This document shows, one piece after another, positions 34,807-44,229 of a stretch of DNA of 64,000 nt. Positions within the stretch are counted from its first letter, which is position 1, and the number at the start of each line of letters is the position of its first letter. The translations under genes were made by a program, and so were the position numbers. Origin of the DNA: Hyalangium gracile (GTDB taxonomy: Bacteria; Myxococcota; Myxococcia; Myxococcales; Myxococcaceae); the NCBI RefSeq assembly GCF_020103725.1, contig NZ_JAHXBG010000009.1:1-64000 (forward strand), given 5' to 3'. Under the pieces are notes generated by a model that made no database searches, was not told where the DNA came from, and was given only the letters and a program-made list of their open reading frames with translations.

Positions 34807-35345
34807 GCTTGGACAAGGTGTGGTTCTCGTTCATCGACTACCGGCCGGACCCTTCCGAGCCGGAGAAGAACCGGATTGTCCTGGGAAGCATCCTGTCCGC
34901 GCGACTCGGACGCAGGCACGGGACCGTTGTCCTCGATGCTCGCGACCACCTCACCGAGGACGAGCTCCAGCACATGGACGGCCTCAGTCGGAAGCTGCTC
35001 GCCTATCCCGAGCACTATCTGGATGGCGAGATCCAGCGCTTCTTGAAGACCGCTCCTTTCGACGGCCAATCCTGGCTGAGCGCCCTCTCCCAGTTGCACC
35101 GCTGGTCGCTCTACGTCACTCCGCCTCGGAAGCTCCAGGTCGAGCGGCACCTGTCCCAGACCAACCAGGAGGCACTCACCACGGTCTGTCATGACCTGCT
35201 CATCGCCCACATGCTAGGTCGGGATGTCCCGCTCACGGGCCGCCTGCGCGCGAAGCGGATCATTCCCGATGACTGGCGGACCCAGGTTCCCCCGGCCTGG
35301 CAGCTCACCAGCCGCTCCTTCGCCGCGGCCTCACAGCGGTCCTAG
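34803..35345 (+). CDS. partner protein of the HipA-like kinase, possibly DUF3037-like
   Basis: This 180-residue protein has no signal peptide. It opens with DKVWFSFIDYRPDPSEPEKN, which resembles the start of DUF3037 proteins (YS..RY.PDP..GE..N.G). DUF3037 genes often sit beside compact HipA-like kinase genes. The rest is alpha-helical with no catalytic motif that I can see. The ATGA overlap with the kinase gene means they are co-translated. It could be a partner, substrate or antidote. The link to DUF3037 is by eye only. Confidence 0.65.
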   Translation: MSLDKVWFSFIDYRPDPSEPEKNRIVLGSILSARLGRRHGTVVLDARDHLTEDELQHMDGLSRKLLAYPEHYLDGEIQRFLKTAPFDGQSWLSALSQLHRWSLYVTPPRKLQVERHLSQTNQEALTTVCHDLLIAHMLGRDVPLTGRLRAKRIIPDDWRTQVPPAWQLTSRSFAAASQRS

Positions 35346-35363
35346 CGCCTGAGCCGGCCGCCC

Positions 35364-36299
35364 ATGCCCCCTCGCAAGCTGCCGCGACACCTCAACTGGC
35401 TGGAGGCCTTCGCGGCCGCCGTCGAGGCCGGCAGCCTGGAGGGCGCCGCCGAGCACCTGGGCGTCGCCCGCTCCGTCGTCAGCGAGCACATCCGCGCCCT
35501 CGAGGCCTCCCTCGGGGATGGCGAGCCCCTGCTCGAGCGCGGGCCGGGCCGCCGCCTCCACCTCACCCCTCGCGGCCAGCGGCTCTACGCCGGCACCCAG
35601 ACGCCGCTGCACCAGCTGGACCTCAAGCGCCTGAGAGACCTGGCCAGCTCCGAGCCCAGCCTCCGCCTGGGCCTCAACCACACGCTCTCCACCATGCTCC
35701 TGCGCGACATCGCCCGGGACGCCGCCCAGGCCGGCATCAAGCTGGAGATCGGCTTCGGCGGCCCCTTCGAGCTCGTGCGCGAGGTGCAGACGGGCCAGCG
35801 CGACGTCGTCATCGGCTTCACGCCCCTGCCCTCCCACCGGGGCGTCGAGGCCGAGTCCCTCATCAGCCTGCCCTTCGTGGTGCTCGCCGGCCCAGACACG
35901 CCCCTGGCCGCCCGCGCCGGGGCGCGCAAGGCCCTCCAGGTGAAGGACCTCGAGGGCCAGTCCTTCGTCGACTGGCTCCGGGATGATCCCTACGGCGGCG
36001 CCAACAGCGCGCGCTTCGCGGCCCACGGCGTCACCGTTCGCGAGGTGGCCCGCGTGGAGAGCTTCCTCCACCTCTTCGATGTCCTCCGCGCCTTCGGGCA
36101 GGCCTGCGCCGTCGCGCCGGACCTGCGGCCCCTGAGCCCCTTCCCTCCCGAGCTCCACGTCTGGCCGCTCCAGGAGGAGCAGCCCCAGCTCATCGAGGTG
36201 GTGGCCCTCTGGCCCACCGGCGCCCACAGCGCGGAGACCCGCCATGTCCTCCAGGGACTGCGACGGCGCCTGGGGCAGAAACGTCGGAAAACCGACTAG
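35364..36299 (+). CDS. LysR-family transcriptional regulator
   Basis: This 311-residue regulator has an N-terminal winged HTH (WLEAFAAAVEAGSLEGAAEHL, then ARSVVSEHIRALE) and a LysR effector-binding domain (LRLGLNHTLSTML... and the later FVVLAGPDTPLAAR). It lies 73 bp before, and in the same direction as, an aromatic amino acid hydroxylase gene. It may control that gene and itself (inference). Two short palindromes lie between them. The effector is unknown. Confidence 0.88.
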   Translation: MPPRKLPRHLNWLEAFAAAVEAGSLEGAAEHLGVARSVVSEHIRALEASLGDGEPLLERGPGRRLHLTPRGQRLYAGTQTPLHQLDLKRLRDLASSEPSLRLGLNHTLSTMLLRDIARDAAQAGIKLEIGFGGPFELVREVQTGQRDVVIGFTPLPSHRGVEAESLISLPFVVLAGPDTPLAARAGARKALQVKDLEGQSFVDWLRDDPYGGANSARFAAHGVTVREVARVESFLHLFDVLRAFGQACAVAPDLRPLSPFPPELHVWPLQEEQPQLIEVVALWPTGAHSAETRHVLQGLRRRLGQKRRKTD

Positions 36300-36325
36300 A
36301 ACTTCGAAATTTTACGGATTTCCGT
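36283..36325. promoter_or_regulatory. two short palindromes before the aromatic amino acid hydroxylase gene
   Basis: GTCGG-AAAA-CCGAC (36283-36296) overlaps the end of the lysR-type gene. ACGGA-TT-TCCGT (36314-36325) lies in an AT-richer stretch about 50 bp before the hydroxylase ATG. They could form an operator for the neighbouring regulator. No clear LysR T-N11-A motif was seen, so the case is weak. Confidence 0.3.
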
Positions 36326-36372
36326 CCCCGCCTTCCGGCCTTACCTTCCTTGGGTCGACTGGAGGAGCGCGC

Positions 36373-37989
36373 ATGACCCCGACGGAGAGGACCCTGGCCC
36401 GCCTGCCTGCCCACCTGCGGCGCTACGTGGTGGGACAGGACTACGCGTCCTATACGCCGCGAGACCACGCGGTGTGGCGCCACATCCTCCTCCGTCTGCG
36501 CAACCACTTGTCGGACAAGGCCCATTCCGCCTACCTGGACGGGCTCGAGGCCACCGGCATCAGCGTGGAGCGCATCCCCAGCCTGGATGAGATGAACGAG
36601 AAGCTGGCGCGGCTCGGCTGGGGCGCCGTGGGCGTGCGCGGCTTCATTCCTGGCGCGGTGTTCACCGAGTTGCAAACCCTGGGCGTGCTGGCCATCGCCG
36701 CGGACATCCGCACCCACGAGCACATCCAGTACACGCCCGCGCCGGACATCGTCCACGAGAGCGCCGGCCACGCCCCCATCATCGCCAACGCGCGCTACGC
36801 CCAGTACCTCAAGCGCTGCGGCATGACGGGCTTCAAGGCCATTGCCTCCGTGGAGGACCTGGCCATCTTCGAGGCCATCCGCAACCTCAGCGTGGTGAAG
36901 GAGGATCCCGCCGCCACGAAGGAGGAGGTGGAGCATGCCCAGGCGCGCCTGGACGCCGCCAACAACAGCAGCCGCTACGTGAGCGAGAGCACGCGCGCCG
37001 GTCGCCTCTACTGGTGGACGGCCGAGTACGGCCTGGTGGGCAGCCTGGAGAACCCGCGCCTGTACGGCGCTGGCCTGCTGTCGAGCATCGGCGAGGCCGA
37101 GCACTGCCTCACCCCGGCGGTGAAGAAGGTCCCGCTGACCGTCGCCTGCACGGAGACCGAGTACGACATCACCCGGATGCAGCCGCAGCTCTTCGTGGCG
37201 CGCGACTTCGAGCACCTCTTCGAGGTGCTGGAGCAGTTCGAGGCCTCGATGGCCTGGAAGCGCGGCGGCGACTACGGCCTGCACGAGGCGCTGCGGGCGC
37301 GCTCGGTGAACCACCTGGTGCTCTCGGATGGGCGCGAGGTGACGGGCAAGGTGATGGAGCTGACCGCGGGCCTGCGCCCCGTGGCCGAGGGGCTGGGCAC
37401 CGCGCTGGTGCACCTGGAGGGCCCCGTGCTGCTCTCGCACGAGGGCAAGGCCCAGGGCAAGCCGTGGACGGGCAACGCGCTGGTGGCCTTTGGCGCCGGC
37501 ACGCTGCCGGAGCGCGGCGAGTTCCAGCTGGAGCTGGCCAGCGGCCTGCGCCTGAAGGGCTTCGCGGTGGGAGACGGCGAGGTGCTCCACCTGCAGGGGT
37601 GGCTCGGCGAGCGGAAGCTGGAGCTGCCGTCGGTGTCGCGCCTCTACCTCAGCGAGCGCGTGCCGTCCGTGGCGGGCGGCCCCGGGGATCCGGGCACGTG
37701 GGACCACTGGTTCGGAGAGCTCAACGCCTTCGCCGCGGGCGATGGCGAGGCTCGGGCGCGGGCGCGCAAGGCCGAGTCCCTGCCCAAGCCCCTGGCCGCG
37801 CTGTATCGCGAGGTGCGAGCCCTGCGCGAGTCGGGTGACGTGCGGCCCGACCGCCTGGAGCAGCTCGTTCGGGCCGCCAGCGCGTTCCCGGACGAGTGGC
37901 TGCTCCATGAAGAGGTGGCGGAGCTCCGTTCCTCCCTCTCCCTGCCTCCCGTGAAGAGCGCGTTCACCGAGCAGCGCGCCCACCCGTAG
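36373..37989 (+). CDS. phhA: aromatic amino acid hydroxylase (phenylalanine 4-hydroxylase type)
   Basis: This 538-residue protein has a catalytic biopterin-dependent hydroxylase domain in its first 300 residues. The iron ligands are visible as His128 and His133 in HESAGH and Glu218 in WWTAEYGLVG. A further roughly 230-residue C-terminal region, rich in beta structure, is not part of the classical bacterial enzyme (about 270-300 residues) but is seen in the long forms of Bacteroidetes, Bacillus and myxobacteria. It makes tyrosine from phenylalanine with O2 and a tetrahydropterin. GGAGGAG lies before the ATG. The pterin-recycling gene phhB is not nearby. Confidence 0.9.
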   Translation: MTPTERTLARLPAHLRRYVVGQDYASYTPRDHAVWRHILLRLRNHLSDKAHSAYLDGLEATGISVERIPSLDEMNEKLARLGWGAVGVRGFIPGAVFTELQTLGVLAIAADIRTHEHIQYTPAPDIVHESAGHAPIIANARYAQYLKRCGMTGFKAIASVEDLAIFEAIRNLSVVKEDPAATKEEVEHAQARLDAANNSSRYVSESTRAGRLYWWTAEYGLVGSLENPRLYGAGLLSSIGEAEHCLTPAVKKVPLTVACTETEYDITRMQPQLFVARDFEHLFEVLEQFEASMAWKRGGDYGLHEALRARSVNHLVLSDGREVTGKVMELTAGLRPVAEGLGTALVHLEGPVLLSHEGKAQGKPWTGNALVAFGAGTLPERGEFQLELASGLRLKGFAVGDGEVLHLQGWLGERKLELPSVSRLYLSERVPSVAGGPGDPGTWDHWFGELNAFAAGDGEARARARKAESLPKPLAALYREVRALRESGDVRPDRLEQLVRAASAFPDEWLLHEEVAELRSSLSLPPVKSAFTEQRAHP

Positions 37990-38018
37990 AGGTCCACCCC
38001 GCGCTCACCCCGCGCGGC

Positions 38019-38300
38019 TCAGCTGAGGATGGGCTGGCAGATGGCTTGCTGGCACTCCAGCGCGCCGCAGCACCCCACGCTGCCTCCACAGGCAGCGCCT
38101 TCCGGGGCACAGGTGGAATCCGGCGCGCCCGCGTCCGGCGTGGACGAGCCTCCATCCGGCGACGAAGTACCTCCGTCCGTGGCAGATGGTGATCTTGTCC
38201 TTGGCGTCATTCGAGTCCGCCGTGGCCCCACCGTTGAGCGCCCCATCCCGGAGCGTCGGGCTGGAGCCGTCCTCTCCCAGGGTGCCGTCTCCGCGCACAT
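38019..38300 (-). pseudogene. remnant of a Cys-rich, DAG-linker lipoprotein
   Basis: Two adjacent frames each read like half of one protein. The upstream half has LRDGALNGGATADSNDAK, then KDKITICH, which recalls the K(V/I)TICH-x-PPGN motif of many secreted proteins. The downstream half, in another frame, has TSSPDGGSSTPDAGAPDSTC, then a Cys-rich end, CCGALECQQAIC. A frameshift near 38180 separates them, and no start or signal peptide is found upstream. It is therefore a decayed gene, or a very short gene with a sequencing error. The rest of 37990-38340 has no other visible gene. Confidence 0.5.
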
Positions 38301-38340
38301 GGGTGGACCGGCGCTCCCGAAGGACTGCTAGGACACCGCC

Positions 38341-38688
38341 ATGAATGACGCCGACACCTTCCTCCGCCTCGCCTTCGCCCAGGCTCCCGCCGCCGAGGCC
38401 AACACCGCCATCTCGCGCACCCGCGAGGAGCAGGGAGACCTGAAGAGCTACGAGCTCATCCTGCCCGCCGAGAACGTCCGCGCCTTCCTGCTGGAGCGCA
38501 CGCTGCCCAGGCTCGTGGACTACCTCGAGTCCGTCGGCGCGAAGCTGCCCGGCTGCGGAGGCGTGTTCCTCTCGGTGTTCGCCGGGGACACGCTCCACTT
38601 CATCCACGCGCGGGACGCCATGCGGCTCCTGTCCGAGTGGAGCGGCCTGTCCCTGGAGGAGGTGAGGCAGCGCTACCGCCCGCGCTAG
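38341..38688 (+). CDS. small hypothetical protein
   Basis: This encodes 115 residues with no signal peptide or membrane segment. The sequence alternates helices and strands (FLRLAFAQAPAAEAN, then LPRLVDYLESVGAKLPGCGG) and has no motif that I recognise. It precedes the M28 peptidase gene by 76 bp in the same direction. The frame has the expected third-position GC bias. Function is unknown. Confidence 0.65.
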   Translation: MNDADTFLRLAFAQAPAAEANTAISRTREEQGDLKSYELILPAENVRAFLLERTLPRLVDYLESVGAKLPGCGGVFLSVFAGDTLHFIHARDAMRLLSEWSGLSLEEVRQRYRPR

Positions 38689-38764
38689 CCTCGGCGCTCG
38701 AGAGCTTCTGTGCGGCACCCGAGAGACGGGTAGGCTGCCACGCCTTCCGTTCTCGGAGATCCTC

Positions 38765-40264
38765 ATGCGCCCTGTCCACCGCCCGCTGCGCTCTGCCCTC
38801 CTCTGCCTCTGTCTCCTCGGTGCTCCGGCCCTCGCGGCGCCCCCGAAGACGGAAGCTGCCGCCAGCCCCGAGCTGTCCCGGCTGCTCGCCACCTTCCTCG
38901 GAGACACGCCGATGCTGAGCGATCTCCAGTCGCTCACCGACGAGATCGGCGGAAGGGCCACGGGCTCCCCCGCCAACCTGCGCTCCGTGGAGTGGGCGCT
39001 CGCACGCTTCCGCGAGGCCGGAGTGGACGCCCGGAAGGAAGCCTTCCAGATGCCCTCGCTGTGGCTGGAGCGCTCGGCGCGAGCCACCGTGCGCGGAGAG
39101 GGCGTCACCTACGCGCCCCGCCTGGCGGCCATGCCCTTCTCCACGGCCACGCCGAAGGGCGGGCTCACGGCGCCGCTGCTCTCCGTGGGAAAGGGAACGG
39201 CCCAGGAATTCCAGGCGCTCGGGGCTCGGGCACGCGGGGCCTGGGTGCTCGTGGAGACCGAAGAGCTGAAGGACATCGAGGGCCTGTTCCGCGAGTACAA
39301 GGAGGACGCGGCCATCGAGCAGCTCGCGTATGGCGCGGGCGTCGCGGGCGTGGCGTACATGGGCTCGCGCTCCGACAACCTGCTCTACCGCCACAACGTG
39401 GCCGCGGGCGAGCGCAACAAGCTGCCCATGTTCGTCATGGAGCGTGATGGCGCGCTGCGCGCGGTGCGGCTGCTGCGGAGCGGCAAGGCGCTGACGCTCA
39501 CCGCCGACATCGAGCTCCAGTCCGGCCCCGCCTACACGAGCTACAACGTCATTGGCGAGCTGCGCGGCACCACCCGGCCGGACGAGGTGGTCATCATCGG
39601 AGCCCACCTGGACTCGTGGGATTTGGGCACGGGGGCCCTGGACAACGGCGCCAACGTGGCGGTGCTCATCGACGTGGCGCGCCAGATGAAGCGGCTCGGC
39701 ATCAAGCCGGCGCGGACGCTCCGCTTCGCCCTGTGGAACGGCGAGGAGCAGGGTATGTACGGCTCGTGGGGCTATACGCGCACGCACGAGGCGGAGCTGG
39801 ACAAGCACGTGATGGCGACTTCCGTCGACATGGGCTGTGGGCGCATCACCGGCTTCTTCACCGGACGCCGCCCGGAGCTGCCGGCCCTGGTGGACCAGGC
39901 GCTCGCGTCGGTGAGCGGGCTGGGGCCCTTCACGCAGGTGGATGAGCCCGTCGTCGGCACGGACAACTTCGACTTCATGCTGCACGGCGTACCCAATCTG
40001 GTAGCCAACCAGCTGCCCGAGTCCTACGGCCCCAACTACCATGCGCGCTCGGACGAGCTGGACAAGTGCGACGTGCGCCAGCTGCGGCTCAACGCGGCCA
40101 TCATCGCGGCGCTCGCCCATGGCTTCACGCAAATGGACGCGAAGCTGCCCCGCCACTCCCGCGCGCAGGTGGAGGAGCTGGCCCGCACCTCGGATGTGCT
40201 CGAGGCGATGAAGTCCTTCGGCGTCTACGAGGACTGGATGGCCGGCAAGCGAGGGCGGAAGTAG
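38765..40264 (+). CDS. secreted M28-family aminopeptidase
   Basis: This 499-residue protein has a Sec signal peptide ([16 protein letters not shown]). A PA-like insert lies in the middle, and the M28 zinc domain has all five ligand regions: [21 protein letters not shown], the EEQG catalytic Glu, the Asp of TSVDMG, and the His of NYHARSD. Such enzymes remove N-terminal residues from peptides outside the cytoplasm. GGAG lies before the ATG. It follows a small hypothetical gene and precedes a GST gene, both in the same direction. Confidence 0.9.
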   Translation: MRPVHRPLRSALLCLCLLGAPALAAPPKTEAAASPELSRLLATFLGDTPMLSDLQSLTDEIGGRATGSPANLRSVEWALARFREAGVDARKEAFQMPSLWLERSARATVRGEGVTYAPRLAAMPFSTATPKGGLTAPLLSVGKGTAQEFQALGARARGAWVLVETEELKDIEGLFREYKEDAAIEQLAYGAGVAGVAYMGSRSDNLLYRHNVAAGERNKLPMFVMERDGALRAVRLLRSGKALTLTADIELQSGPAYTSYNVIGELRGTTRPDEVVIIGAHLDSWDLGTGALDNGANVAVLIDVARQMKRLGIKPARTLRFALWNGEEQGMYGSWGYTRTHEAELDKHVMATSVDMGCGRITGFFTGRRPELPALVDQALASVSGLGPFTQVDEPVVGTDNFDFMLHGVPNLVANQLPESYGPNYHARSDELDKCDVRQLRLNAAIIAALAHGFTQMDAKLPRHSRAQVEELARTSDVLEAMKSFGVYEDWMAGKRGRK

Positions 40265-40349
40265 TACCTCGGGAGGAGCGAAACGCCACCGCGCCCCAGG
40301 CATCTTCCCCGTCGCGGCATGTCATCCACCCCAAGAAGGAGCCGAACCG

Positions 40350-41027
40350 ATGATCGATCTCTATACCTGGGCCACACCGAATGGCTGGAAGATCTCCGTC
40401 ACGCTGGAAGAGCTGGGGCTGCCCTACACGGTGCACCCCATCGACATCAGCAAGGGCGTGCAGAAGCAGCCGGACTTTCTGAAGATCAACCCGAACGGGC
40501 GCATCCCGGCCATCATCGACCGCGAGGAGCAGGACTTCGCGATCTTCGAGTCCGGGGCGATCATGATCTACCTGGCGGAGAAGACCGGGCGGCTGATGCC
40601 GACGGACCGCAAGGGGCGCTCGCGGGTCATCCAGTGGCTGATGTTCCAGATGAGCGGCGTCGGGCCCATGCAGGGGCAGGCCAACGTCTTCTACCGGTAC
40701 TTCCCGGAGAAGATCCCCGCGGCCATCCAGCGCTACCAGAACGAGACGCGGCGGCTCTACACGGTGCTCGACACGCGGCTGCAGCAGAGCGAGTACCTGG
40801 CGGGGGACTTCAGCATCGCGGACATCGCCACCTGGGCCTGGGTGCGCGGCTACAGCTGGGCGGGCGTGTCGGTGGAGGGGCTGCCCCAGCTGCAGCGCTG
40901 GCTCGCGGCCATCGAGCAGCGGCCCGCCTCGCAGCGCGGGCTGAAGGTGCCCCACGATCTCAAGCTCGACAATGCCGCCACGCAGGAGAGCATGCTCAAG
41001 GGCGCGCAGACCATGCTCCAGCGCTGA
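40350..41027 (+). CDS. glutathione S-transferase, Nu-class-like (YfcG/YghU type)
   Basis: This 225-residue cytosolic protein has an N-terminal thioredoxin-like domain with [20 protein letters not shown] and [10 protein letters not shown], and an all-helical C-terminal domain ([14 protein letters not shown]). The TPNG start, with Thr and Asn in place of a Ser or Tyr, is the hallmark of the Nu class, whose members act as disulfide-bond oxidoreductases. It probably handles glutathione-based redox or detoxification. It is last in a co-directional row with the M28 peptidase gene. Confidence 0.87.
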   Translation: MIDLYTWATPNGWKISVTLEELGLPYTVHPIDISKGVQKQPDFLKINPNGRIPAIIDREEQDFAIFESGAIMIYLAEKTGRLMPTDRKGRSRVIQWLMFQMSGVGPMQGQANVFYRYFPEKIPAAIQRYQNETRRLYTVLDTRLQQSEYLAGDFSIADIATWAWVRGYSWAGVSVEGLPQLQRWLAAIEQRPASQRGLKVPHDLKLDNAATQESMLKGAQTMLQR

Positions 41028-41145
41028 AGCGGTCCCGGGCGGCGCCGAGGCTCGGAGCGGCACCTCGCCAGTCCGCGATTCTCCCGGGGACTCCTCTGCG
41101 CGCTCGGTGACCACCGCAGCCGGCTGGAGCGATGGCAAGGGGTCA

Positions 41146-41640
41146 TCACCGGAACGAGTCAACGATGTAGACCGATGCCTTGGAGAATTCGAGGAGGGCG
41201 GTCCCAGGCTCCGAGCCTGGAAGCTTCCGAAGCTGCCCCTTGGCCAGCCGGGCGACCGCGCAGATGGGAACTTTTTCCCCGTCAGGCGGGTGAGCCTCGT
41301 AGTACCGGACAACGGCGTGCGGACCACTCGTCCAGACCCGTCCATAGAGGCGCGTCACCGCTGGCAAGATGCCGAGTTCGTCATTCAGCATGCTCTCCAC
41401 GGGGCCCTCGTACAGCGTGATAGGGCTGACATCGGTCTGGTTTACGTCGAGTTCCACAGAGGCCGCATCGCCCACACGGAGCCGAAGGATCCGCATGGTC
41501 GTGAGGGCATCCCGGGAGCACTCTTCCGGTCCTGGGGTCCCGTCGGACCGCAGAGCGACACCACCTGACGTCGTCGAGCACGCTGAAGCCGTGCCCAGAA
41601 GGGCTGCAGAGACAAGAAGCACCACTCGGGCTGGAGCCAT
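41146..41640 (-). CDS. predicted lipoprotein, partner of a DUF2381 gene
   Basis: This 164-residue protein has a signal peptide with lipobox TASAC (Cys21). The mature part has no family that I know. It lies 15 bp after the DUF2381 gene on the same strand, and pairs of this kind recur in myxobacteria. It may act with the DUF2381 protein at the cell surface (inference). Confidence 0.72.
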   Translation of the reverse strand: MAPARVVLLVSAALLGTASACSTTSGGVALRSDGTPGPEECSRDALTTMRILRLRVGDAASVELDVNQTDVSPITLYEGPVESMLNDELGILPAVTRLYGRVWTSGPHAVVRYYEAHPPDGEKVPICAVARLAKGQLRKLPGSEPGTALLEFSKASVYIVDSFR

Positions 41641-41655
41641 GGTGAGGAGGACGTA

Positions 41656-42564
41656 TTACCGCAAGAGGGAAGGGTCCAATTCGACGATGGCTTCTTTCAA
41701 GCCGTCTTGCCGGAAGATTTCGAGTACGAGCCGCTCGGGCCCTCCGGCGGCATCAAAGGCATGCCCGTCGATGACGAAGGCCACCCGCCCACGCGTCCCC
41801 TCATGCAAGAAGGCTCCGCTCGTCCGCATCGCAAAGGGCCTCCTCTCCTCTTTGGAAGTCCGCAGACGCGCTTCGAGAAGGCTCCAAGGCTCTGGGTTGC
41901 CGTTCCGTACGCTGAGAACCACTGCTGCTTTGTCACGACTCCTGCTGGTGTAGACGAAGACCTGGATCTCGGTGCCTTCTCCCTCGTCCTTCAGCAACCA
42001 GGACTTCCGCTCTCGAAACGGTGTCATCTTGATGGCCCCCTTCGCGAGAAGCGAGGCGAGGGCATGGTCGATCGTATCCTCCTGCTCGAGTTTCTCGAAC
42101 TTCTCCCGGTAGATGCGCTCCATGACTCGCGCCTCGGCCAAGGATGCACGCATGTATCTGTCGTGATCGCGGTCCCGCAGCAGATTGACCTGATGATCAA
42201 CGCTCGCGTTATCCGCTGTCACCGTGAAGGGCCATTGCGTCCCGTCCACCATCGTCACCACAAGCGGAATGCGGTCCTCCGAGGTCAGGTCGTAGAGCGG
42301 CACCAGAACCACCACGCGACCGGCCACGCCTGGAGGTTCAAAGCGGCCTTCCCAGCCTTCTAGCTTTGTGCGCCTCGGGTCCACGTCCGTCTCGAAGCGA
42401 AGGACCGTGGCGACCTCTCCAGCAACGTAGATCGGACGTGCACGCTGATCGGGTCCGTTCGGAAGGATGACGTTCCGAACCCGGAACTCGCGGTCCTTGG
42501 CACTGGCGGCAGAGGCAACGAGAAGCCCCAGCAGAATGAACCGGCATGGCACGACGAGCCGCAT
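41656..42564 (-). CDS. DUF2381 (TIGR02268) family protein
   Basis: This 302-residue protein has a signal peptide (MRLVVPCRFILLGLLVASAA). The pattern after cleavage (REFRVRNVILP, then YVAGEVATVLRFE, PLYDLTSEDRIPL) belongs to the DUF2381 family. It was first described as an M. xanthus paralogous family and is nearly confined to myxobacteria. Members often lie near Ser/Thr kinase and lipoprotein genes. Function is unknown. The ATG at 42564 precedes the signal peptide; the ribosome-binding site is weak. Confidence 0.82.
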   Translation of the reverse strand: MRLVVPCRFILLGLLVASAASAKDREFRVRNVILPNGPDQRARPIYVAGEVATVLRFETDVDPRRTKLEGWEGRFEPPGVAGRVVVLVPLYDLTSEDRIPLVVTMVDGTQWPFTVTADNASVDHQVNLLRDRDHDRYMRASLAEARVMERIYREKFEKLEQEDTIDHALASLLAKGAIKMTPFRERKSWLLKDEGEGTEIQVFVYTSRSRDKAAVVLSVRNGNPEPWSLLEARLRTSKEERRPFAMRTSGAFLHEGTRGRVAFVIDGHAFDAAGGPERLVLEIFRQDGLKEAIVELDPSLLR

Positions 42565-42668
42565 GGTGAGGAAACCTACTGGATTGGCTTCCCGGCGTCC
42601 AACCCGCTGGAGGACTTGCTGATGAGGCTGCTTGTCGGCCTCCTCTTCAGGACGTCGTCTCGGCCCTC

Positions 42669-43838
42669 TCACAAGGAGCGGGTGGCGATCTCCGTCAACT
42701 CCTCTTCGGTGAGCACCAGGGGGTTGGCCTTCATGCTGCTCGCCACCCGGGCCTTCTCCACCAGCCGAGGCACCTCCGCCTCCGTCAGCCCGTAGCGACG
42801 CAGGCCCGGCACGCTCAGCGCCTGGCACAGCTCCTTCACCCAGGTGATGGCGTCCTCCGCCTTCGCATCCATCCTGCCGGTGAGCACCGTGGCCACGTCC
42901 AGGAGGCGAGCCACCGCCGGATGCTGGGGCGCACGAGCCCGCAGGGCCCGCAGGTTCACCTCGAGGCTGGCCGCCAGCAACGCCGCGCACACCGCCCCGT
43001 GCGGCGCATGGAACATGCCGCCCATCGGCGCCGCGAAGCCGTGCACGGCGCCCAGGCCCGCGTTGGCCAGGCACAGCCCACCGAAGAGGCTTGCCAGCGC
43101 AAGGTCCTCCCGCGCCGCTGCGTCAAAGTCCTCCAGCACCGCGCGCCGCAGCGAGCGTGCCGAGCGGCGCATCCCCTCGCGGGCCAGCGCGTCCGTGAGC
43201 GGGTTGGCCCGAGCGGAGAGGAACGGCTCGATGAGCTGGGAGAGCGCATCCAGGCCGCTGGAGGCAATCACCGGCTTGGGAGCCCCCGCGAGCAGGTCTG
43301 GATCCACGATGGCCACGCGCGGCAGCATGAGCGGGCTGCGCAGGCTGGCCTTCACCTTCTCCTCCCTGGCGCCCAGCACCGCGTTGCGCGTCACCTCCGA
43401 GCCCGTCCCCGCCGTGGTGGGAATGGCCACCAGGGGCACCGAGGGCTGCGTCAGCGGCCTGCCCCGGCCAATCACCTCCAGATAATCGAGCGGGTCTCCG
43501 CCGTTGGCGGCCAGCGCCGCGATGGCCTTGCCCGCATCCAGCACGCTGCCTCCACCCAGCGCCACCACGGTGTCACAGCCGGCGGCGATCGCCGTGGCCG
43601 TGCCCTCGCGCGCCAGCTCCAGCGTGGGCTCGCTGTCCACCCGGAACAGGACGGTGGACAGCCCCAGGCGGTCCAGCCCCTCTCGCAGCGGCGCGGCGCG
43701 GGCCGGCGTGCTCCCGGTCACGATCATCACCCGACGCCCGCCCAGGGCACGCACCACCTCGGGGGCTTCCGCCATGCGCCCCGCACCGAAGAGGACTCGC
43801 GTGGCGGTGGCGAACTCGAAGGCCAGCTCGGTGCTCAT
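42669..43838 (-). CDS. iron-containing alcohol dehydrogenase family protein
   Basis: This 389-residue protein of the Fe-ADH / maleylacetate-reductase fold has the NAD-binding [27 protein letters not shown], and the metal ligands Asp in [11 protein letters not shown] and His in [18 protein letters not shown]. The true alcohol or aldehyde substrate cannot be read. It starts 1 bp after the stop of an LsrG-like monooxygenase gene, so they form an operon; such pairs recur in other bacteria. Confidence 0.88.
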   Translation of the reverse strand: MSTELAFEFATATRVLFGAGRMAEAPEVVRALGGRRVMIVTGSTPARAAPLREGLDRLGLSTVLFRVDSEPTLELAREGTATAIAAGCDTVVALGGGSVLDAGKAIAALAANGGDPLDYLEVIGRGRPLTQPSVPLVAIPTTAGTGSEVTRNAVLGAREEKVKASLRSPLMLPRVAIVDPDLLAGAPKPVIASSGLDALSQLIEPFLSARANPLTDALAREGMRRSARSLRRAVLEDFDAAAREDLALASLFGGLCLANAGLGAVHGFAAPMGGMFHAPHGAVCAALLAASLEVNLRALRARAPQHPAVARLLDVATVLTGRMDAKAEDAITWVKELCQALSVPGLRRYGLTEAEVPRLVEKARVASSMKANPLVLTEEELTEIATRSL

Positions 43839-43839
43839 G

Positions 43840-44157
43840 TCACCACTCCGCGTCTTCCGGGAAGCAGTTGACGTACTTCCGGCTCGTGCGGGGCTCCGCC
43901 ATCATCGGCGCCACGGCGTCCCGCCACTTCAGGTAGTGCGCCGTCTCCTTGTGCGCGGCCGGCGCGGTGGGCGTGCGGTACGCCTCGACGAGCACGAAGC
44001 GCGTCTTGTCCTCGGTGTCCTGGACGACGTCGAAGCGGGCAATCCCCGCCTCCTTCACGCTCTCGCGGGCGTTGGCCAGGGTGGCCTCGCGGAAGGCGTC
44101 GACGTACTCGGGTTTGACATGCACGTGGACGTGCACGACCAGCAGGCTCTGGGGCAT
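43840..44157 (-). CDS. antibiotic biosynthesis monooxygenase (ABM) family, LsrG-like
   Basis: This 105-residue ABM-fold protein includes [20 protein letters not shown], then [19 protein letters not shown] and [13 protein letters not shown]. That order aligns by eye with E. coli LsrG, which breaks down phosphorylated AI-2. It could also be a plain quinol or aldehyde monooxygenase. The ATG at 44157 was chosen because the ABM domain begins at once. It leads an operon with the Fe-alcohol dehydrogenase. Confidence 0.8.
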   Translation of the reverse strand: MPQSLLVVHVHVHVKPEYVDAFREATLANARESVKEAGIARFDVVQDTEDKTRFVLVEAYRTPTAPAAHKETAHYLKWRDAVAPMMAEPRTSRKYVNCFPEDAEW

Positions 44158-44229
44158 GCGTCCAGGGTAGCGCGAGCCCGGTCCGCCCGGAACCACCGGC
44201 CGGTTCAGGACCAGAGTATTCTCGACAGG

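Noticed and set aside
34012-35345. A classical HipBA toxin-antitoxin system
   Set aside because: There is no HTH HipB-like gene, and the kinase is of the compact type.
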